Shown: positions 14,347 through 22,875, numbered from the stretch's first letter. The stretch: 28,590 nucleotides of DNA from an uncultured Oribacterium sp. (GCA_902485915.1 CABTMH010000203.1:1-28590), one strand, 5' to 3'. Notes: generated by a model not told the origin, from the sequence alone. Numbers and translations are program-made.

Positions 14347-14393
14347 GAGCGCGGCGCAGAATACAGCGAAAGCTGGATTTCTGTGCCGCGCTC
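14347..14393. repeat. Strong hairpin with GAAA loop between fabZ and the marR-family gene
   Basis: The outer arms GAGCGCGGCGCAGAA and TTCTGTGCCGCGCTC pair over 15 bp with one wobble position. Inside, CAGC-GAAA-GCTG forms a GNRA-tetraloop hairpin as read on the plus strand. There is no T-run on either side, so it is not a standard intrinsic terminator. It adjoins element D and overlaps the -35 region of the next gene. Confidence 0.7.
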
Positions 14394-14403
14394 CGCCAGG
14401 GCC

Positions 14404-14485
14404 GTTCTGTTCGCTCGTCACCTGGATACAGGCATGGGAGCCGTGTCGGGAAACCGGTAGTGAGGACGGAAGACCGATGACGAGG
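14404..14485. repeat. Intergenic inverted-repeat element D
   Basis: The most complete copy of the repeat family. CTGTTCGCTCGTCACCTGG comes first, then CAGGCATGGGAGCCGTGTC, then AACCGGTAGTGAGGACGGAA (14452-14471), then ATGACGAG. CTCGTCA (14414-14420) pairs with TGACGAG (14478-14484). It shares a 20-base identity with element E and the CTGTTCRCTCGT module with A, B and C. It lies in the 3' region of the fab operon. Confidence 0.75.
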
Positions 14486-14498
14486 GATCACAAATTCT

Positions 14499-15080
14499 CT
14501 ACTGTACCGCGAAGGTGAGCTCCGCCTGCACGGCGGTTTTTCCGTTTACGGTAGCGACGGCGGTGCCCATGCCGACCGGGCCGTGCATGCGGGTGAGCTC
14601 ACAGTGGAGCTCGAGGACGTCGCCCGGACGTACCTGTTTCTTGAAGCGGGCGTTCTTGATGCCGCCGAACAGCGCGATCTTTCCCTGATTCGCCGGTATG
14701 CTGAGAAGCGCGACGGCGCCGGTCTGTGCGAGGGCCTCGATGATGAGGACGCCTGGCATCACCGGATACTGCGGGAAGTGGCCCTGGAAGAAGGGCTCGT
14801 TCACCGTGACGCACTTCCGTGCATCGGCGAACTTTCCCGGCTCATAATCCACCACCTGGTCGATCAGGAGAAACGGATAGCGGTGCGGGATGATCTCCTT
14901 GATTTCATCGACACTGAGCGGATGCGCAGTGCGTACCGCCTCGACTGTGGCAGCGGTTTCGCCCGCTTCCGAAGAAGCGTGCATCTCTGCATCCGCAGCG
15001 GATGTGACAGCTGCAGGCGCGGTCATCATCTCAGCATTGATCTCCGAAACAGACGGGTTCGTGTTCATCTCTTCTGTCAT
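14499..15080 (-). CDS. fabZ: 3-hydroxyacyl-ACP dehydratase FabZ with N-terminal extension
   Basis: It removes water from 3-hydroxyacyl-ACP to give trans-2-enoyl-ACP, the third step of each elongation cycle. The hotdog domain covers about 52-193, with 'IIPHRYPFLLID', catalytic H101 (QGHFPQYPVMPG) and E115 (LIIEALAQTG), at the correct spacing of 14. The protein has 193 residues against the usual 140-150. The surplus is a 50-residue Ala/Glu/Thr/Met-rich N-terminal tail. The ATG at 15080 has AAGGGAG at good distance, so the tail seems truly translated. The gene lies 11 bp behind fabF and is the last synthesis gene of the cluster. Confidence 0.96.
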   Translation of the reverse strand: MTEEMNTNPSVSEINAEMMTAPAAVTSAADAEMHASSEAGETAATVEAVRTAHPLSVDEIKEIIPHRYPFLLIDQVVDYEPGKFADARKCVTVNEPFFQGHFPQYPVMPGVLIIEALAQTGAVALLSIPANQGKIALFGGIKNARFKKQVRPGDVLELHCELTRMHGPVGMGTAVATVNGKTAVQAELTFAVQ

Positions 15081-15091
15081 GGCATCTCCCT

Positions 15092-16375
15092 TCAGGCCTT
15101 CCGGAAAATCAGGCAGGCGTTATGGCCGCCGAAGCCGAGGGAGTTCGAGAGTACATAGTCGAGCTTCGCCGCGCGTCCTTCGTTCGGCACGATGTCGAGG
15201 TCGCACTCCGGATCCGGCACCTGGTAGTTGATGGTCGCCGGGATGAACTGCTCCTCGAGGGCCTTCACGCTGAAGAGCGCCTCAACGCCGCCGGCCGCAC
15301 CGAGCAGGTGACCGGTCATCGACTTCGTGGAGGAAACCGGGATCTCGTAGGCCTTCGCCCCGAAGACCGCCTTGATGGCCTTCGTCTCACAGGCATCGTT
15401 CAGATGCGTGGAGGTACCGTGGGCGTTGATATAGGAGATCTCCTCCGGCTGGATGCCGGCGTCCGCGATGGCGAGACGCATGCATGCTGCACCGCCCTCG
15501 CCTTCCGGGTTCGGGCTCGTGATGTGGTAGGCGTCGCAGTTCGCGCCGTAGCCGACGATCTCTGCGAGGATCTTCGCGCCGCGGTGGAGCGCATGCTCAC
15601 GCTCCTCGAGCACCAGGATGCCGGCACCCTCGCCCATGACGAAGCCGCCGCGCTCCTGATCGAACGGGATGCTCGCGCGCTTCGGGTCCGTCGCCGCGCA
15701 GAGGGCACGCATGCTGGCGAAGCCGCCGATGCCGAGCTCGGTGATGCTCGCCTCGGTGCCACCGGCCACCATGACGTCCTCATACCCATCGCGGATACGG
15801 TGGAAGGCATCGCCGATGGCATTCGAGCCGCCGGCACATGCGGTTACCGGACAGGTGCACATGCCCTGGAAGCCGTGGCGGATCGCGACGTTCGCTGCCG
15901 CCATGTTTGAAATCGCCATCGGAATGAAGAACGGAGAGACACGCTCGAAGCCACGTGCGAGGGCCTTCGCATGCTCCTCCTCGATGGTGCTGAGGCCACC
16001 GATGCCGGACGAGATGATGACGCCCATACGGCTCGGCTCATATTCCTTCGGGCTGTTGCCGGCGTCTGCAGCGTCGGAGGTCTTCAGCGCCGCTGCGCTC
16101 TGGATGCCGCTCTCGCGGATCGCCTCCTCGGCGGCCACGATGGCGAACTGCGCATAGCGGGACAGATGCTTCTGCTCACGACGATCGATGATGGCGGACG
16201 GATCGAAGTCCTTCACCTCACCGGCGAGCTTGATCGTGAAGTTTTCTGTATCGAAATGGGTGATCGGGCCGATGCCGCACTGTCCGGCGCGGATGGCTGC
16301 CCAGGAAGTCTCTGTATCATGACCGGTCGGATTTACCGTACCGAGACCGGTGACGACGACTCTACGTTTATTCAT
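15092..16375 (-). CDS. fabF: 3-oxoacyl-ACP synthase II FabF
   Basis: A decarboxylating Claisen condensation enzyme that joins malonyl-ACP to a growing acyl-ACP. The thiolase-fold protein has 427 residues. The catalytic triad is C180 (VTACAGGSNAIGDAF), H319 (NAHGTSTHLNDACE) and H356 (MTGHLLGAAGG). Residues 92-112 are a low-complexity insertion (QSAAALKTSDAADAGNSPKE) not expected in FabF; it accounts for the Cys number being higher than the usual 163 or so. The ATG at 16375 has AGGAGG upstream. It is separated from fabG by 137 bp that hold small hairpins but no gene. Confidence 0.97.
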   Translation of the reverse strand: MNKRRVVVTGLGTVNPTGHDTETSWAAIRAGQCGIGPITHFDTENFTIKLAGEVKDFDPSAIIDRREQKHLSRYAQFAIVAAEEAIRESGIQSAAALKTSDAADAGNSPKEYEPSRMGVIISSGIGGLSTIEEEHAKALARGFERVSPFFIPMAISNMAAANVAIRHGFQGMCTCPVTACAGGSNAIGDAFHRIRDGYEDVMVAGGTEASITELGIGGFASMRALCAATDPKRASIPFDQERGGFVMGEGAGILVLEEREHALHRGAKILAEIVGYGANCDAYHITSPNPEGEGGAACMRLAIADAGIQPEEISYINAHGTSTHLNDACETKAIKAVFGAKAYEIPVSSTKSMTGHLLGAAGGVEALFSVKALEEQFIPATINYQVPDPECDLDIVPNEGRAAKLDYVLSNSLGFGGHNACLIFRKA

Positions 16376-16512
16376 TATATCCTCCTACTGCAGATCTGGT
16401 ATACCGACCTGCGCTATCTATACAGGATCGATGCCTGTACGTTTCCATCCGGGCGAACGCAGCTCTGCTGTATGCAGGCTGAGACCGCTCGTCCTATCCC
16501 TGTCGTGCCGGA

Positions 16513-17268
16513 TCAGCAGCCCATGCCGCCATCCACACCGAGCACCTGACCGGTGATATAGCGGGCGTCGTCCGATGCCAGGAAGGCCGCCGCCTTCGCA
16601 ACATCCTCCGGACTTCCGAACTGGCGGAGCGGAATCTGCTGCAGCATCGCTTCCTTCACCTTCTCCGGCAGCACCTTCGTCATGTCGGTATCGATGAAGC
16701 CCGGAGCGATGGCGTTCGCGGTGATGCCGCGGCTCGCATACTCGAGGGCGGTGGTCTTCGTAAGACCGATGAGACCCGCCTTTGACGCCGCATAGTTCGC
16801 CTGGCCGGCATTGCCATGCACGCCGACGACGGAGGAGACGTTCACGATGCGACCAGAACGCTGGTGCAGCATTTCCTTTCCGACGTACTTCGTCATCAGG
16901 AAGGCACCACGCAGGTTCTTCTCGATCACGAGGTCGAAGTCCTCGGCGCTCATGCGAAGCATCAGGTTATCGCGGGTGATGCCCGCGTTGTTGATGAGTA
17001 CGTCGATGCGGCCGAATCGCTCGAGCGCACTCTTTACGAGGCCCTTTACGGCGTCCTCATCGGATACATCCGCCTGAACAGCGAAGGCATCGACGCCTTC
17101 CGCCTGGCAGCGTACGACCGTCTCCTCGGCGGCGGAAGCATTGCCCGCATAATCCACGAGGATGTGATAGCCATGGCGCGCGAGCTCCACCGCGATGGCA
17201 CGGCCGATGCCCCGGCCTGCACCGGTGACGATGGCTGCACGTGTGATCTTTTCTGTCGATTCTGACAT
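16513..17268 (-). CDS. fabG: 3-oxoacyl-ACP reductase FabG
   Basis: A 251-residue NADPH-dependent short-chain dehydrogenase that reduces 3-oxoacyl-ACP. The cofactor motif is TGAGRGIG near the N-terminus, with NNAG (VLINNAGITRDNL) in the middle and catalytic S146, Y159 and K163 (YAASK). I start at the ATG at 17268 (MSESTEKI) because GGGAGG lies 8 bases upstream; the open frame continues to 17319 with a Cys/Arg-rich stretch unlike FabG. The 113-bp gap to fabD contains two small perfect hairpins (17283-17297 and 17304-17318) just upstream of the ribosome site. Confidence 0.96.
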   Translation of the reverse strand: MSESTEKITRAAIVTGAGRGIGRAIAVELARHGYHILVDYAGNASAAEETVVRCQAEGVDAFAVQADVSDEDAVKGLVKSALERFGRIDVLINNAGITRDNLMLRMSAEDFDLVIEKNLRGAFLMTKYVGKEMLHQRSGRIVNVSSVVGVHGNAGQANYAASKAGLIGLTKTTALEYASRGITANAIAPGFIDTDMTKVLPEKVKEAMLQQIPLRQFGSPEDVAKAAAFLASDDARYITGQVLGVDGGMGC

Positions 17269-17381
17269 CTGTTTTTCCTCCCGCTGTTTCTTACAGCAGT
17301 TTCTGTTCCTGTGGAACACTGTATATATAGAAAGAAATGATGAAACCGGATTTCTTCCGCGCTGCTGCGTGTGATGCGCAC

Positions 17382-18440
17382 TCAGGCTTCCGCACAGAGC
17401 TTCTCGATGTCCTCGGAGGTCTCGATCGCGGTGACCGTGAACTCCGTGATGCCCATATCGCGAGCGACCTTCTTTACGAAGCCGGCGAGCGTATGACCCG
17501 GGCCGATCTCGATGAAATTCGTCACGCCGTCCTCAAACATCTCGCGGAGGATCGCCTCCATGCGGACCGGCTTCTGTACCTGCTCTTCGAGAAGCTCCGG
17601 GATCGCCCTGCGAAGTCCGGCGAGGGTCGTCGCCGTCGTGGACTCCACCGATGCACTGACCTCCTCACAGGCCCCGCCGAGGTAGTTAAACATCACCGGG
17701 TACTTCGGGCGCTGGAAGCGGATGTTCTTAAAGTAGCGTGCGAGCGCATCGCCGGCGCTCTTCATGAAAACGGTATGGAACGGACCGGACACGCGAAGCG
17801 GGATGCACTTGCCGCTGCCACTCGCGCTGATGATCTCGGCTGCCTTCGTGACGGCTGCCTTCTCACCACCGATGACGATCTGGCCCGGGCAGTTCAGGTT
17901 ACAGAGAGAGACGATCTTTCCGGTCTCGAGCTGCGCCTGACGGCAGACCGTCTCGAGATCCTCGGCCGATACACCGAGGACCGCGCTCATGCCGCAGTCG
18001 ATGCCCTCGGACGCAGCTGCCATGCTGGCACCACGGAAGGCCACCATGTTCACCGTGGTCTCTGCGTCCATCACCTCTGCTGCCTCGAGTGCCGAGTACT
18101 CACCGAGCGAAAGGCCGGCGGTCACATCCGGACGGATGCCATGCACACGGAGGATCTCGGTCACGCCACAGGCGAAGGCTACCATCGCCGGCTGGGTGTA
18201 ACGGGTCTCGTTGATGACACCATCCGGATCCTGAAAGACGAGACGGTGGAGATCATAGTTCTGATCGACGCCCTCGCTCCCTGCGAACTCCTTACGGAAG
18301 TCCTCACTCTTTGTATAGCGCTGAAGCGCATCGCTGACACTGTCAAACACCCGGCGGAACTCCGGATAATCACGGTACAGATCAGCGCCCATGCCGACAT
18401 GCTGGCTGCCCTGTCCTGCGTATAAAAATGCTGTTTTCAT
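17382..18440 (-). CDS. fabD: Malonyl-CoA:ACP transacylase FabD
   Basis: It transfers malonyl from CoA to the acyl carrier protein, supplying the extender unit. The N-terminus has 'FLYAGQGSQHVGMG' (oxyanion-hole Gln). The nucleophile is S111 in GLSLGEYSAL and the partner is H222 in SGPFHTVFM. The length of 352 residues exceeds the usual 300-320, with extra sequence around residues 40-75 (TKSEDFRKEFAGSEGVDQNYD) before the conserved QPA region. AAAGG precedes the ATG. The gene is 105 bp behind fabK; that gap holds a hairpin at 18461-18495. Confidence 0.96.
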   Translation of the reverse strand: MKTAFLYAGQGSQHVGMGADLYRDYPEFRRVFDSVSDALQRYTKSEDFRKEFAGSEGVDQNYDLHRLVFQDPDGVINETRYTQPAMVAFACGVTEILRVHGIRPDVTAGLSLGEYSALEAAEVMDAETTVNMVAFRGASMAAASEGIDCGMSAVLGVSAEDLETVCRQAQLETGKIVSLCNLNCPGQIVIGGEKAAVTKAAEIISASGSGKCIPLRVSGPFHTVFMKSAGDALARYFKNIRFQRPKYPVMFNYLGGACEEVSASVESTTATTLAGLRRAIPELLEEQVQKPVRMEAILREMFEDGVTNFIEIGPGHTLAGFVKKVARDMGITEFTVTAIETSEDIEKLCAEA

Positions 18441-18460
18441 GTTCTACCTTTCTATCTGCT

Positions 18461-18495
18461 TTCGATGACGGCCCGCGTGAGGCTGCGCCATCGAA
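18461..18495 (-). other. Intercistronic hairpin between fabK and fabD
   Basis: TTCGATG (18461-18467) and CATCGAA (18489-18495) pair perfectly, with further GGCC/GGCT contacts inside. No T-run follows. It could stabilise or process the operon mRNA. Confidence 0.4.
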
Positions 18496-18545
18496 CATGC
18501 ATCCTTTTTCACATCCACCGACGCTCTACGGAAGCGCGCTTCGAT

Positions 18546-19472
18546 TTATCCCTGACAGATATCCTCGATGATCTCCGCGAGCGGCCGAATCGTATGCAGC
18601 TGTCCGCATACCTGACCTGCCATCAGGGAGCCGGTCTTCACATCGCCCTCGAACACGGCGCGACGGAGGGAACCCAGGGTGAACTTCTCGAGCTCCATCT
18701 TATCGGCGCCGGCCTTCTCCTGCTTGATGTAGGCGACGGTCATCTGGTTCTTCAGTACACGCACCGGTGTACCGCCGATCCGTCCGGTCACGATGGCATC
18801 ACTGCCCTGTGCCTTCAGAAGCGCGGCCTTATAGTTCTCATGGATCGGACACTCCTCTGCGGACAGCAGCACCGTACCGATCTGCACGCCACAGGCACCG
18901 AGGGCCATGGCCGCCTCAAACTGACGGTGATCTGCGATGCCACCGGCCGCGATGACCGGAATCGACACGGTATCCACACACTGCGGCACCAGGGTCATCG
19001 TCGTCATCTCTCCGACATGCCCGCCGGACTCACAGCCCTCGGCGATGACGGCGTACGCACCGAGGCGCTCCATCAGCTTCGCGAGGATCGGGGCACCGAC
19101 CACCGGAATCACCTTGATGCCGGCCTCCTTAAAGGCCGCCATATACTGTCCCGGATTTCCGGCACCGGTTGTCACCACCGGCACCTTCTCTTCGATGCAC
19201 ACCTGTACAAACGCCTCCGTGCATGGATTCATCAGCATGAGGTTTACGCCGAACACCGGCTGGAAGTCTTCGGTCCCCGCCTCCTCGATCAGCTTCCGTG
19301 CGGTCCGAATCTCCGTACGGAGCTCCTCCGCCGAGTGGATGCCGCCGGTTCCGATGAGGCCGAGCGCGCCGGCACAGGCACAGGCCGCCGCGAAGCGACC
19401 CGTGGCGATGTTTGCCATACCGCCCTGGATGATCGGATATTTCGTTCCCAGTAATTCATTCAGTAATGTCAT
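18546..19472 (-). CDS. fabK: Enoyl-ACP reductase II FabK
   Basis: An FMN-dependent enoyl-ACP reductase of the nitronate-monooxygenase fold, 308 residues, that does the last reduction of the elongation cycle. The start reads 'LLGTKYPIIQGGMANIATGRFAAA', typical of FabK. 'VVTTGAGNPGQYM', 'VIAEGCESGGHVGEMTTMTLVPQ' and 'IPVIAAGGIADHRQ' form the flavin and phosphate sites. FabK enzymes are unrelated to the triclosan-sensitive FabI, and no fabI is seen in the window. AGGAGAG precedes the ATG. The gene lies 9 bp behind fabH. Confidence 0.95.
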   Translation of the reverse strand: MTLLNELLGTKYPIIQGGMANIATGRFAAACACAGALGLIGTGGIHSAEELRTEIRTARKLIEEAGTEDFQPVFGVNLMLMNPCTEAFVQVCIEEKVPVVTTGAGNPGQYMAAFKEAGIKVIPVVGAPILAKLMERLGAYAVIAEGCESGGHVGEMTTMTLVPQCVDTVSIPVIAAGGIADHRQFEAAMALGACGVQIGTVLLSAEECPIHENYKAALLKAQGSDAIVTGRIGGTPVRVLKNQMTVAYIKQEKAGADKMELEKFTLGSLRRAVFEGDVKTGSLMAGQVCGQLHTIRPLAEIIEDICQG

Positions 19473-19481
19473 ATCTCTCCT

Positions 19482-20615
19482 TTACCGTGTCGGTGCGTCA
19501 TAGCTCAGGATGCAGCCGCCCCAGGTGAGTCCGCCGCCGAAGCCGGCGAGGATCAGCCGCTCTCCACGATGGAGGCGTCCCTGCTGCTGCATATCATAAA
19601 GCGCCGTCGGGATCGATGCAGCGCTGGTGTTTCCAAGCTTTTCCATGTTCATAAAAAACTTCTCTGCCGGCCAGTGCATCGCCCGGTATACATGCCGGAT
19701 GATGCGGGCATTCGCCTGATGGCAGACCACATGATCGATGTCCTCCATCGTCTCGCCGGACTGTTCGAGCAGGCCGCCGATGATGCGCGGGATGATATCA
19801 CAGGCGAACATGAACACTTCCTTCCCGTCCATCATCATATGGTCAATGCAGACGGTCTCTATGTTCGTCGCCTCTCGTTCATCTCCGGCCTCACCATGCG
19901 GTGCCTCTGTGTCCGCCGCATCGCCGGTGGATGCCTGTACCGCTGCGGTGAGCGCGGCATCACCATCGGCTGCCTGCGCGGCTTTCCGTGCCTCATACGC
20001 GCCCGTCCAGGTCCCCGGTGCGAGGATCACATCCGACCCGCGGGAACCGAAGAGGCGCACATACGGCTTCGCTTCTTCTCTGTTTTCTGCTGCTTCTGTG
20101 CACTCGATCACCGCCGCGCCGGCACCGTCACCGAAGAGAATCGCCGTAGAGCGATCCTCCATCGAGAGGAGACGGGACAGCTGCTCTGTGCCGACCACGA
20201 GGGCATAGCGCCTGCCGCTCACGGCGGCGAGGCTGCGTGCGACCTCGAGGCCATAGATGAAGCCACTGCAGGCCGCGTTGATGTCGAGGGCCGGCACCTC
20301 CGGAAGCCGGAGCTCCCGCTGGAGGATCGCCGCGATGCTCGGGGTGGCGAGGTCTGCGGACATGCTCGCCACGACGATCGCGCCGATGGCCGACGCCGGA
20401 ACGCCCTGGCTTTCTGCCTCTGCGAGTGCCTTTCCGGCTGCCTCGATGGCGAGGGTCACGGCACTTTCCTCTGCGTTGCAGAAGCGGCGTGCGTGGATGC
20501 CGGTACGTGGATAGATCCAGGCATCGGAGGTATCCATCTGCTGACTTAGGTCATCGTTGGTCACCAGTCGGCCCGGATACGCGGCCCCGAGGCCGATGAG
20601 TTTCATTTCGTTCAA
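19482..20615 (-). CDS. fabH: 3-oxoacyl-ACP synthase III FabH with Ala-rich insertion
   Basis: It starts fatty-acid synthesis by condensing an acyl-CoA primer with malonyl-ACP. The triad is complete: C116 (NAACSGFIYGL), H299 (VVCHQANARI) and N329 (LGNTSAASIP). The protein has 377 residues, about 55 more than usual. The surplus is a low-complexity Ala/Asp/Glu/Thr-rich block at about 206-252, placed between the 'SDVILAPG' strand and the 'MDGKEVF' segment, i.e. probably a surface loop. The start is ambiguous: TTG at 20615 has GAGGAG 5 bases upstream, while an ATG lies at 20606. Confidence 0.95.
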   Translation of the reverse strand: MNEMKLIGLGAAYPGRLVTNDDLSQQMDTSDAWIYPRTGIHARRFCNAEESAVTLAIEAAGKALAEAESQGVPASAIGAIVVASMSADLATPSIAAILQRELRLPEVPALDINAACSGFIYGLEVARSLAAVSGRRYALVVGTEQLSRLLSMEDRSTAILFGDGAGAAVIECTEAAENREEAKPYVRLFGSRGSDVILAPGTWTGAYEARKAAQAADGDAALTAAVQASTGDAADTEAPHGEAGDEREATNIETVCIDHMMMDGKEVFMFACDIIPRIIGGLLEQSGETMEDIDHVVCHQANARIIRHVYRAMHWPAEKFFMNMEKLGNTSAASIPTALYDMQQQGRLHRGERLILAGFGGGLTWGGCILSYDAPTR

Positions 20616-20680
20616 GGTTTCTCCTCACTTATGTCAAAGCGCTCAGCACCGGGCGGCAGTGGTTTTTCACACACAGCTGC

Positions 20681-20699
20681 GCACCGCTGTACGCGGTGC
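20681..20699 (-). other. Intercistronic hairpin between accA and fabH
   Basis: GCACCGC and GCGGTGC pair perfectly around a 5-base loop in the 96-bp gap. No T-run follows, so it is more likely an mRNA stability or processing element than a terminator. Confidence 0.4.
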
Positions 20700-20711
20700 C
20701 TGCGCTCGCAA

Positions 20712-21638
20712 TCAGATATTCCGGTACTTCTCCTGGCGCTGCTTCCGGATCTCCTCCGGGCTCAGCTTCAGCAGGTCGTTCAGACTCTTTTCAAGCACGA
20801 TGTCGAGGCTCGCATAGAGGCGCTCCGGATCGGTCTGTGCACCACCGAGCGGCTCCGGGATCAGATGATCCGCGACACCGGCCTCACGAAGGTCGCGGGC
20901 GGTCAGCTTCATGACCTCGCAGGCCTCCTCGTGACGGCTTGCGTCCTTCCAGAGGATCGAGGCGAAGCCCTCCGGGCTCAGTACCGAGTACACGGCGTTT
21001 TCGAGCATGAGGATCTGGTTGGCGACGGAAATCGCAAGCGCTCCGCCGGAGTTACCCTCACCGGTGACGACCGCGATGACCGGCACATGCAGGCTGCTCA
21101 TCGCCGCGAGATTCCGTGCGATGGCCTCCCCCTGTCCGTGCTCCTCTGCCTCCATACCCGGATAGGCACCCGGCGTATCGATGAAGGTGATGATCGGACG
21201 GCCGAACTTCTCGGCCTGCTCCATGAGGCGAAGTGCCTTACGATAGCCCTCCGGGCGCGGCATACCGAAATTGTAACGGATATTCTCTTCCATCGTGCGG
21301 CCCTTGCGATGACCGAGGACGGTCACCGGCATGCCCTTATAGCGGGCGATGCCACCATAGATGGACGCATCCTCATCATAGAGATGATCGCCCTTCTGCT
21401 CGAAGAAGTCGGTGAAGAGATGCTCGATGAAATCGTCGATATGCGGGCGCTTCGGATGACGGGCCAGATAGACACGATCTGCCGCCGAGAGATCCGCACA
21501 CTGGGCGAGCAGCTGTGTACGCTCCTGGTCCAGACGGCGGATTTCCTCAGCATTGGCCTCCATCTCTTCTTTCGTCAGTGAAAGCGTATGGATTCTCTGT
21601 TCGAGTGCTTCGGCCTGTTCGATGATGTCTTTAATCAT
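20712..21638 (-). CDS. accA: Acetyl-CoA carboxylase carboxyltransferase subunit alpha AccA
   Basis: It forms the carboxyltransferase with AccD, moving carboxyl from carboxybiotin to acetyl-CoA to give malonyl-CoA. 308 residues, near the family length. Conserved blocks include 'RHPKRPHIDDFIEHLFTDFFEQKGDHLYDED', 'GHRKGRTMEENIRYNFGMPRPEGYRKALRLM', 'FIDTPGAYPGMEAEEHGQGEAIA' and 'GEGNSGGALAISVANQ'. The start codon overlaps the accD stop by four bases (ATGA), giving coupled, equal synthesis as expected for a heterotetramer. Confidence 0.97.
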   Translation of the reverse strand: MIKDIIEQAEALEQRIHTLSLTKEEMEANAEEIRRLDQERTQLLAQCADLSAADRVYLARHPKRPHIDDFIEHLFTDFFEQKGDHLYDEDASIYGGIARYKGMPVTVLGHRKGRTMEENIRYNFGMPRPEGYRKALRLMEQAEKFGRPIITFIDTPGAYPGMEAEEHGQGEAIARNLAAMSSLHVPVIAVVTGEGNSGGALAISVANQILMLENAVYSVLSPEGFASILWKDASRHEEACEVMKLTARDLREAGVADHLIPEPLGGAQTDPERLYASLDIVLEKSLNDLLKLSPEEIRKQRQEKYRNI

Positions 21639-22669
21639 GCATTTACCTCCCCGGTGGTGACTGCTCTATGCTGCACGCCGGAATCGACATGCAGCTTCAG
21701 GATGTCGGCCAGTACATCGCGCATCTCACTGCGCTTCACGATGCGGTCCACGAAGCCGTGGTTCTCGAGATACTCGGCGCGCTGGAAGCCCTTCGGGAGC
21801 TTGCGGTTGATGGTCTGCTCGATGACACGTGGTCCGGCGAAGCCGATCAGTGCGCCTGGCTCTGCGAGGGTGATGTCGCCGAGAGTCGCGAAGCTCGCGG
21901 TGACGCCGCCCGTGGTCGGATGGGTCAGGAAACTGATGTAGAGACCGCCGTGCTCGCTGAAGGTTTCGATGGCTGCGCTGGTCTTCGCCATCTGCATGAG
22001 GCTGTAGATCCCCTCCTGCATACGGGCGCCGCCGCTCGCACTGAAGATGAGAAGCGGCAGATGATGCGCATCGGCATACTCGACCGCACGGGTCACCTTC
22101 TCGCCGACCGCACGGGACATGGAGCCCATAAAGAAGCGGCTGTCGAGAACGACCGTCACGAGGCGGATGCCCTCGATGCTGCCGACCGCGGAGATGACGG
22201 ACTCGGAAAGGCCGGTCTTCTCCTCCTGCTTCTCGATCTTCTCCTTATAGCCCGGGAAGCCCAGCGGATCCTCGGCCGTGATGTCGTGATCCAGCTCCTC
22301 GAAGCTGCCCGGATCGAGGATCAGCTTGAGACGATAGTAGCCGCCGAGCGGTGCATACTTCCCGCAGGTCGGACAGATGAAGCAGTTCTCCTCCCATCTG
22401 CGACGGAGTGCACGACGTCCGCAGCTTCGGCAGGTGATGAAGCTCGATGGAATCATCACAGCCGGAAGACTCCGACCGCTGCTCTTCTCTCCATCTGCCT
22501 TCGCATCCGCCTTCGCCTCTGCCTTTTCTGCTTTCTCCGCACCCACGTTCTTTCCGGCGAGCGGCCAGGTAAAGTGAACACCGGCGTGTCCGATCATATC
22601 CTCCCGGGCCTTCTTCTCGAACGCACGGTTCTTATACAGCTCATAAACCTTCTTGATAGGCGACTTCAT
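21635..22669 (-). CDS. accD: Acetyl-CoA carboxylase carboxyltransferase subunit beta AccD
   Basis: 344 residues. The N-terminal zinc ribbon uses C80, C83, C99 and C102 (CRSCG ... CPTCG) and the crotonase-fold domain follows, with 'YKEKIEKQEEKTGLSESVISAVG', 'FSASGGARMQEGIYSLMQMAKT', 'SFLTHPTTGGVTASFA' and 'GFAGPRVIEQTI'. Residues 43-67 are a Lys/Ala/Glu-rich low-complexity insertion ahead of the zinc ribbon (AEKAEKAEAKADAKADGEK). AGGAGG precedes the ATG at 22669. It lies behind acpP with a 206-bp gap that contains element F. Confidence 0.97.
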   Translation of the reverse strand: MKSPIKKVYELYKNRAFEKKAREDMIGHAGVHFTWPLAGKNVGAEKAEKAEAKADAKADGEKSSGRSLPAVMIPSSFITCRSCGRRALRRRWEENCFICPTCGKYAPLGGYYRLKLILDPGSFEELDHDITAEDPLGFPGYKEKIEKQEEKTGLSESVISAVGSIEGIRLVTVVLDSRFFMGSMSRAVGEKVTRAVEYADAHHLPLLIFSASGGARMQEGIYSLMQMAKTSAAIETFSEHGGLYISFLTHPTTGGVTASFATLGDITLAEPGALIGFAGPRVIEQTINRKLPKGFQRAEYLENHGFVDRIVKRSEMRDVLADILKLHVDSGVQHRAVTTGEVNA

Positions 22670-22743
22670 GGCCCACCTCCTATATAAACCTTCTCTTTTA
22701 GAACAGCTCGATTTTCTAACGAAAACCGAGCTGTCACGTAATC

Positions 22744-22863
22744 GTAAGCGTTCCGCTGAGGAGCCCGGAGGCGTGACACCGGGTCGCTGGCGATCCCGGG
22801 CCGGTGGGCCGTCTCAGAAGGGCCCAGAAGCGTGGCACCGAGGTCCCACAGCTGAACAGTTAC
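22744..22863. repeat. Element F: large structured repeat between acpP and accD
   Basis: The ends GTAAGCGTTCCGCTG (22744-22758) and CAGCTGAACAGTTAC (22849-22863) pair at 12 of 15 positions. Inside, CCGGGTCGC pairs with GCGATCCCGG. Two diverged direct repeats, GCCCGGAGGCGTGACACCGG (from 22763) and GCCCAGAAGCGTGGCACCGA (from 22822), lie 59 bases apart. The right end, read in reverse as GTAACTGTTCAGC, resembles the GTTACTGTTCAC end of elements B and C. Within the transcript it could separate abundant acpP mRNA from the rest. Confidence 0.65.
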
Positions 22864-22875
22864 ATATCATCTGTT

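Noticed and set aside
14347..14393. The strong hairpin as an intrinsic terminator of the fab operon.
   Set aside because: No T-run follows on the minus strand; the bases after the stem are ATGTTATAAT, which look like the next promoter.
15122..15910. A plus-strand open frame opposite fabF, plus similar ones opposite fabD, fabK, fabH and accD.
   Set aside because: All are shadows of well-supported genes in the GC-rich fab cluster.
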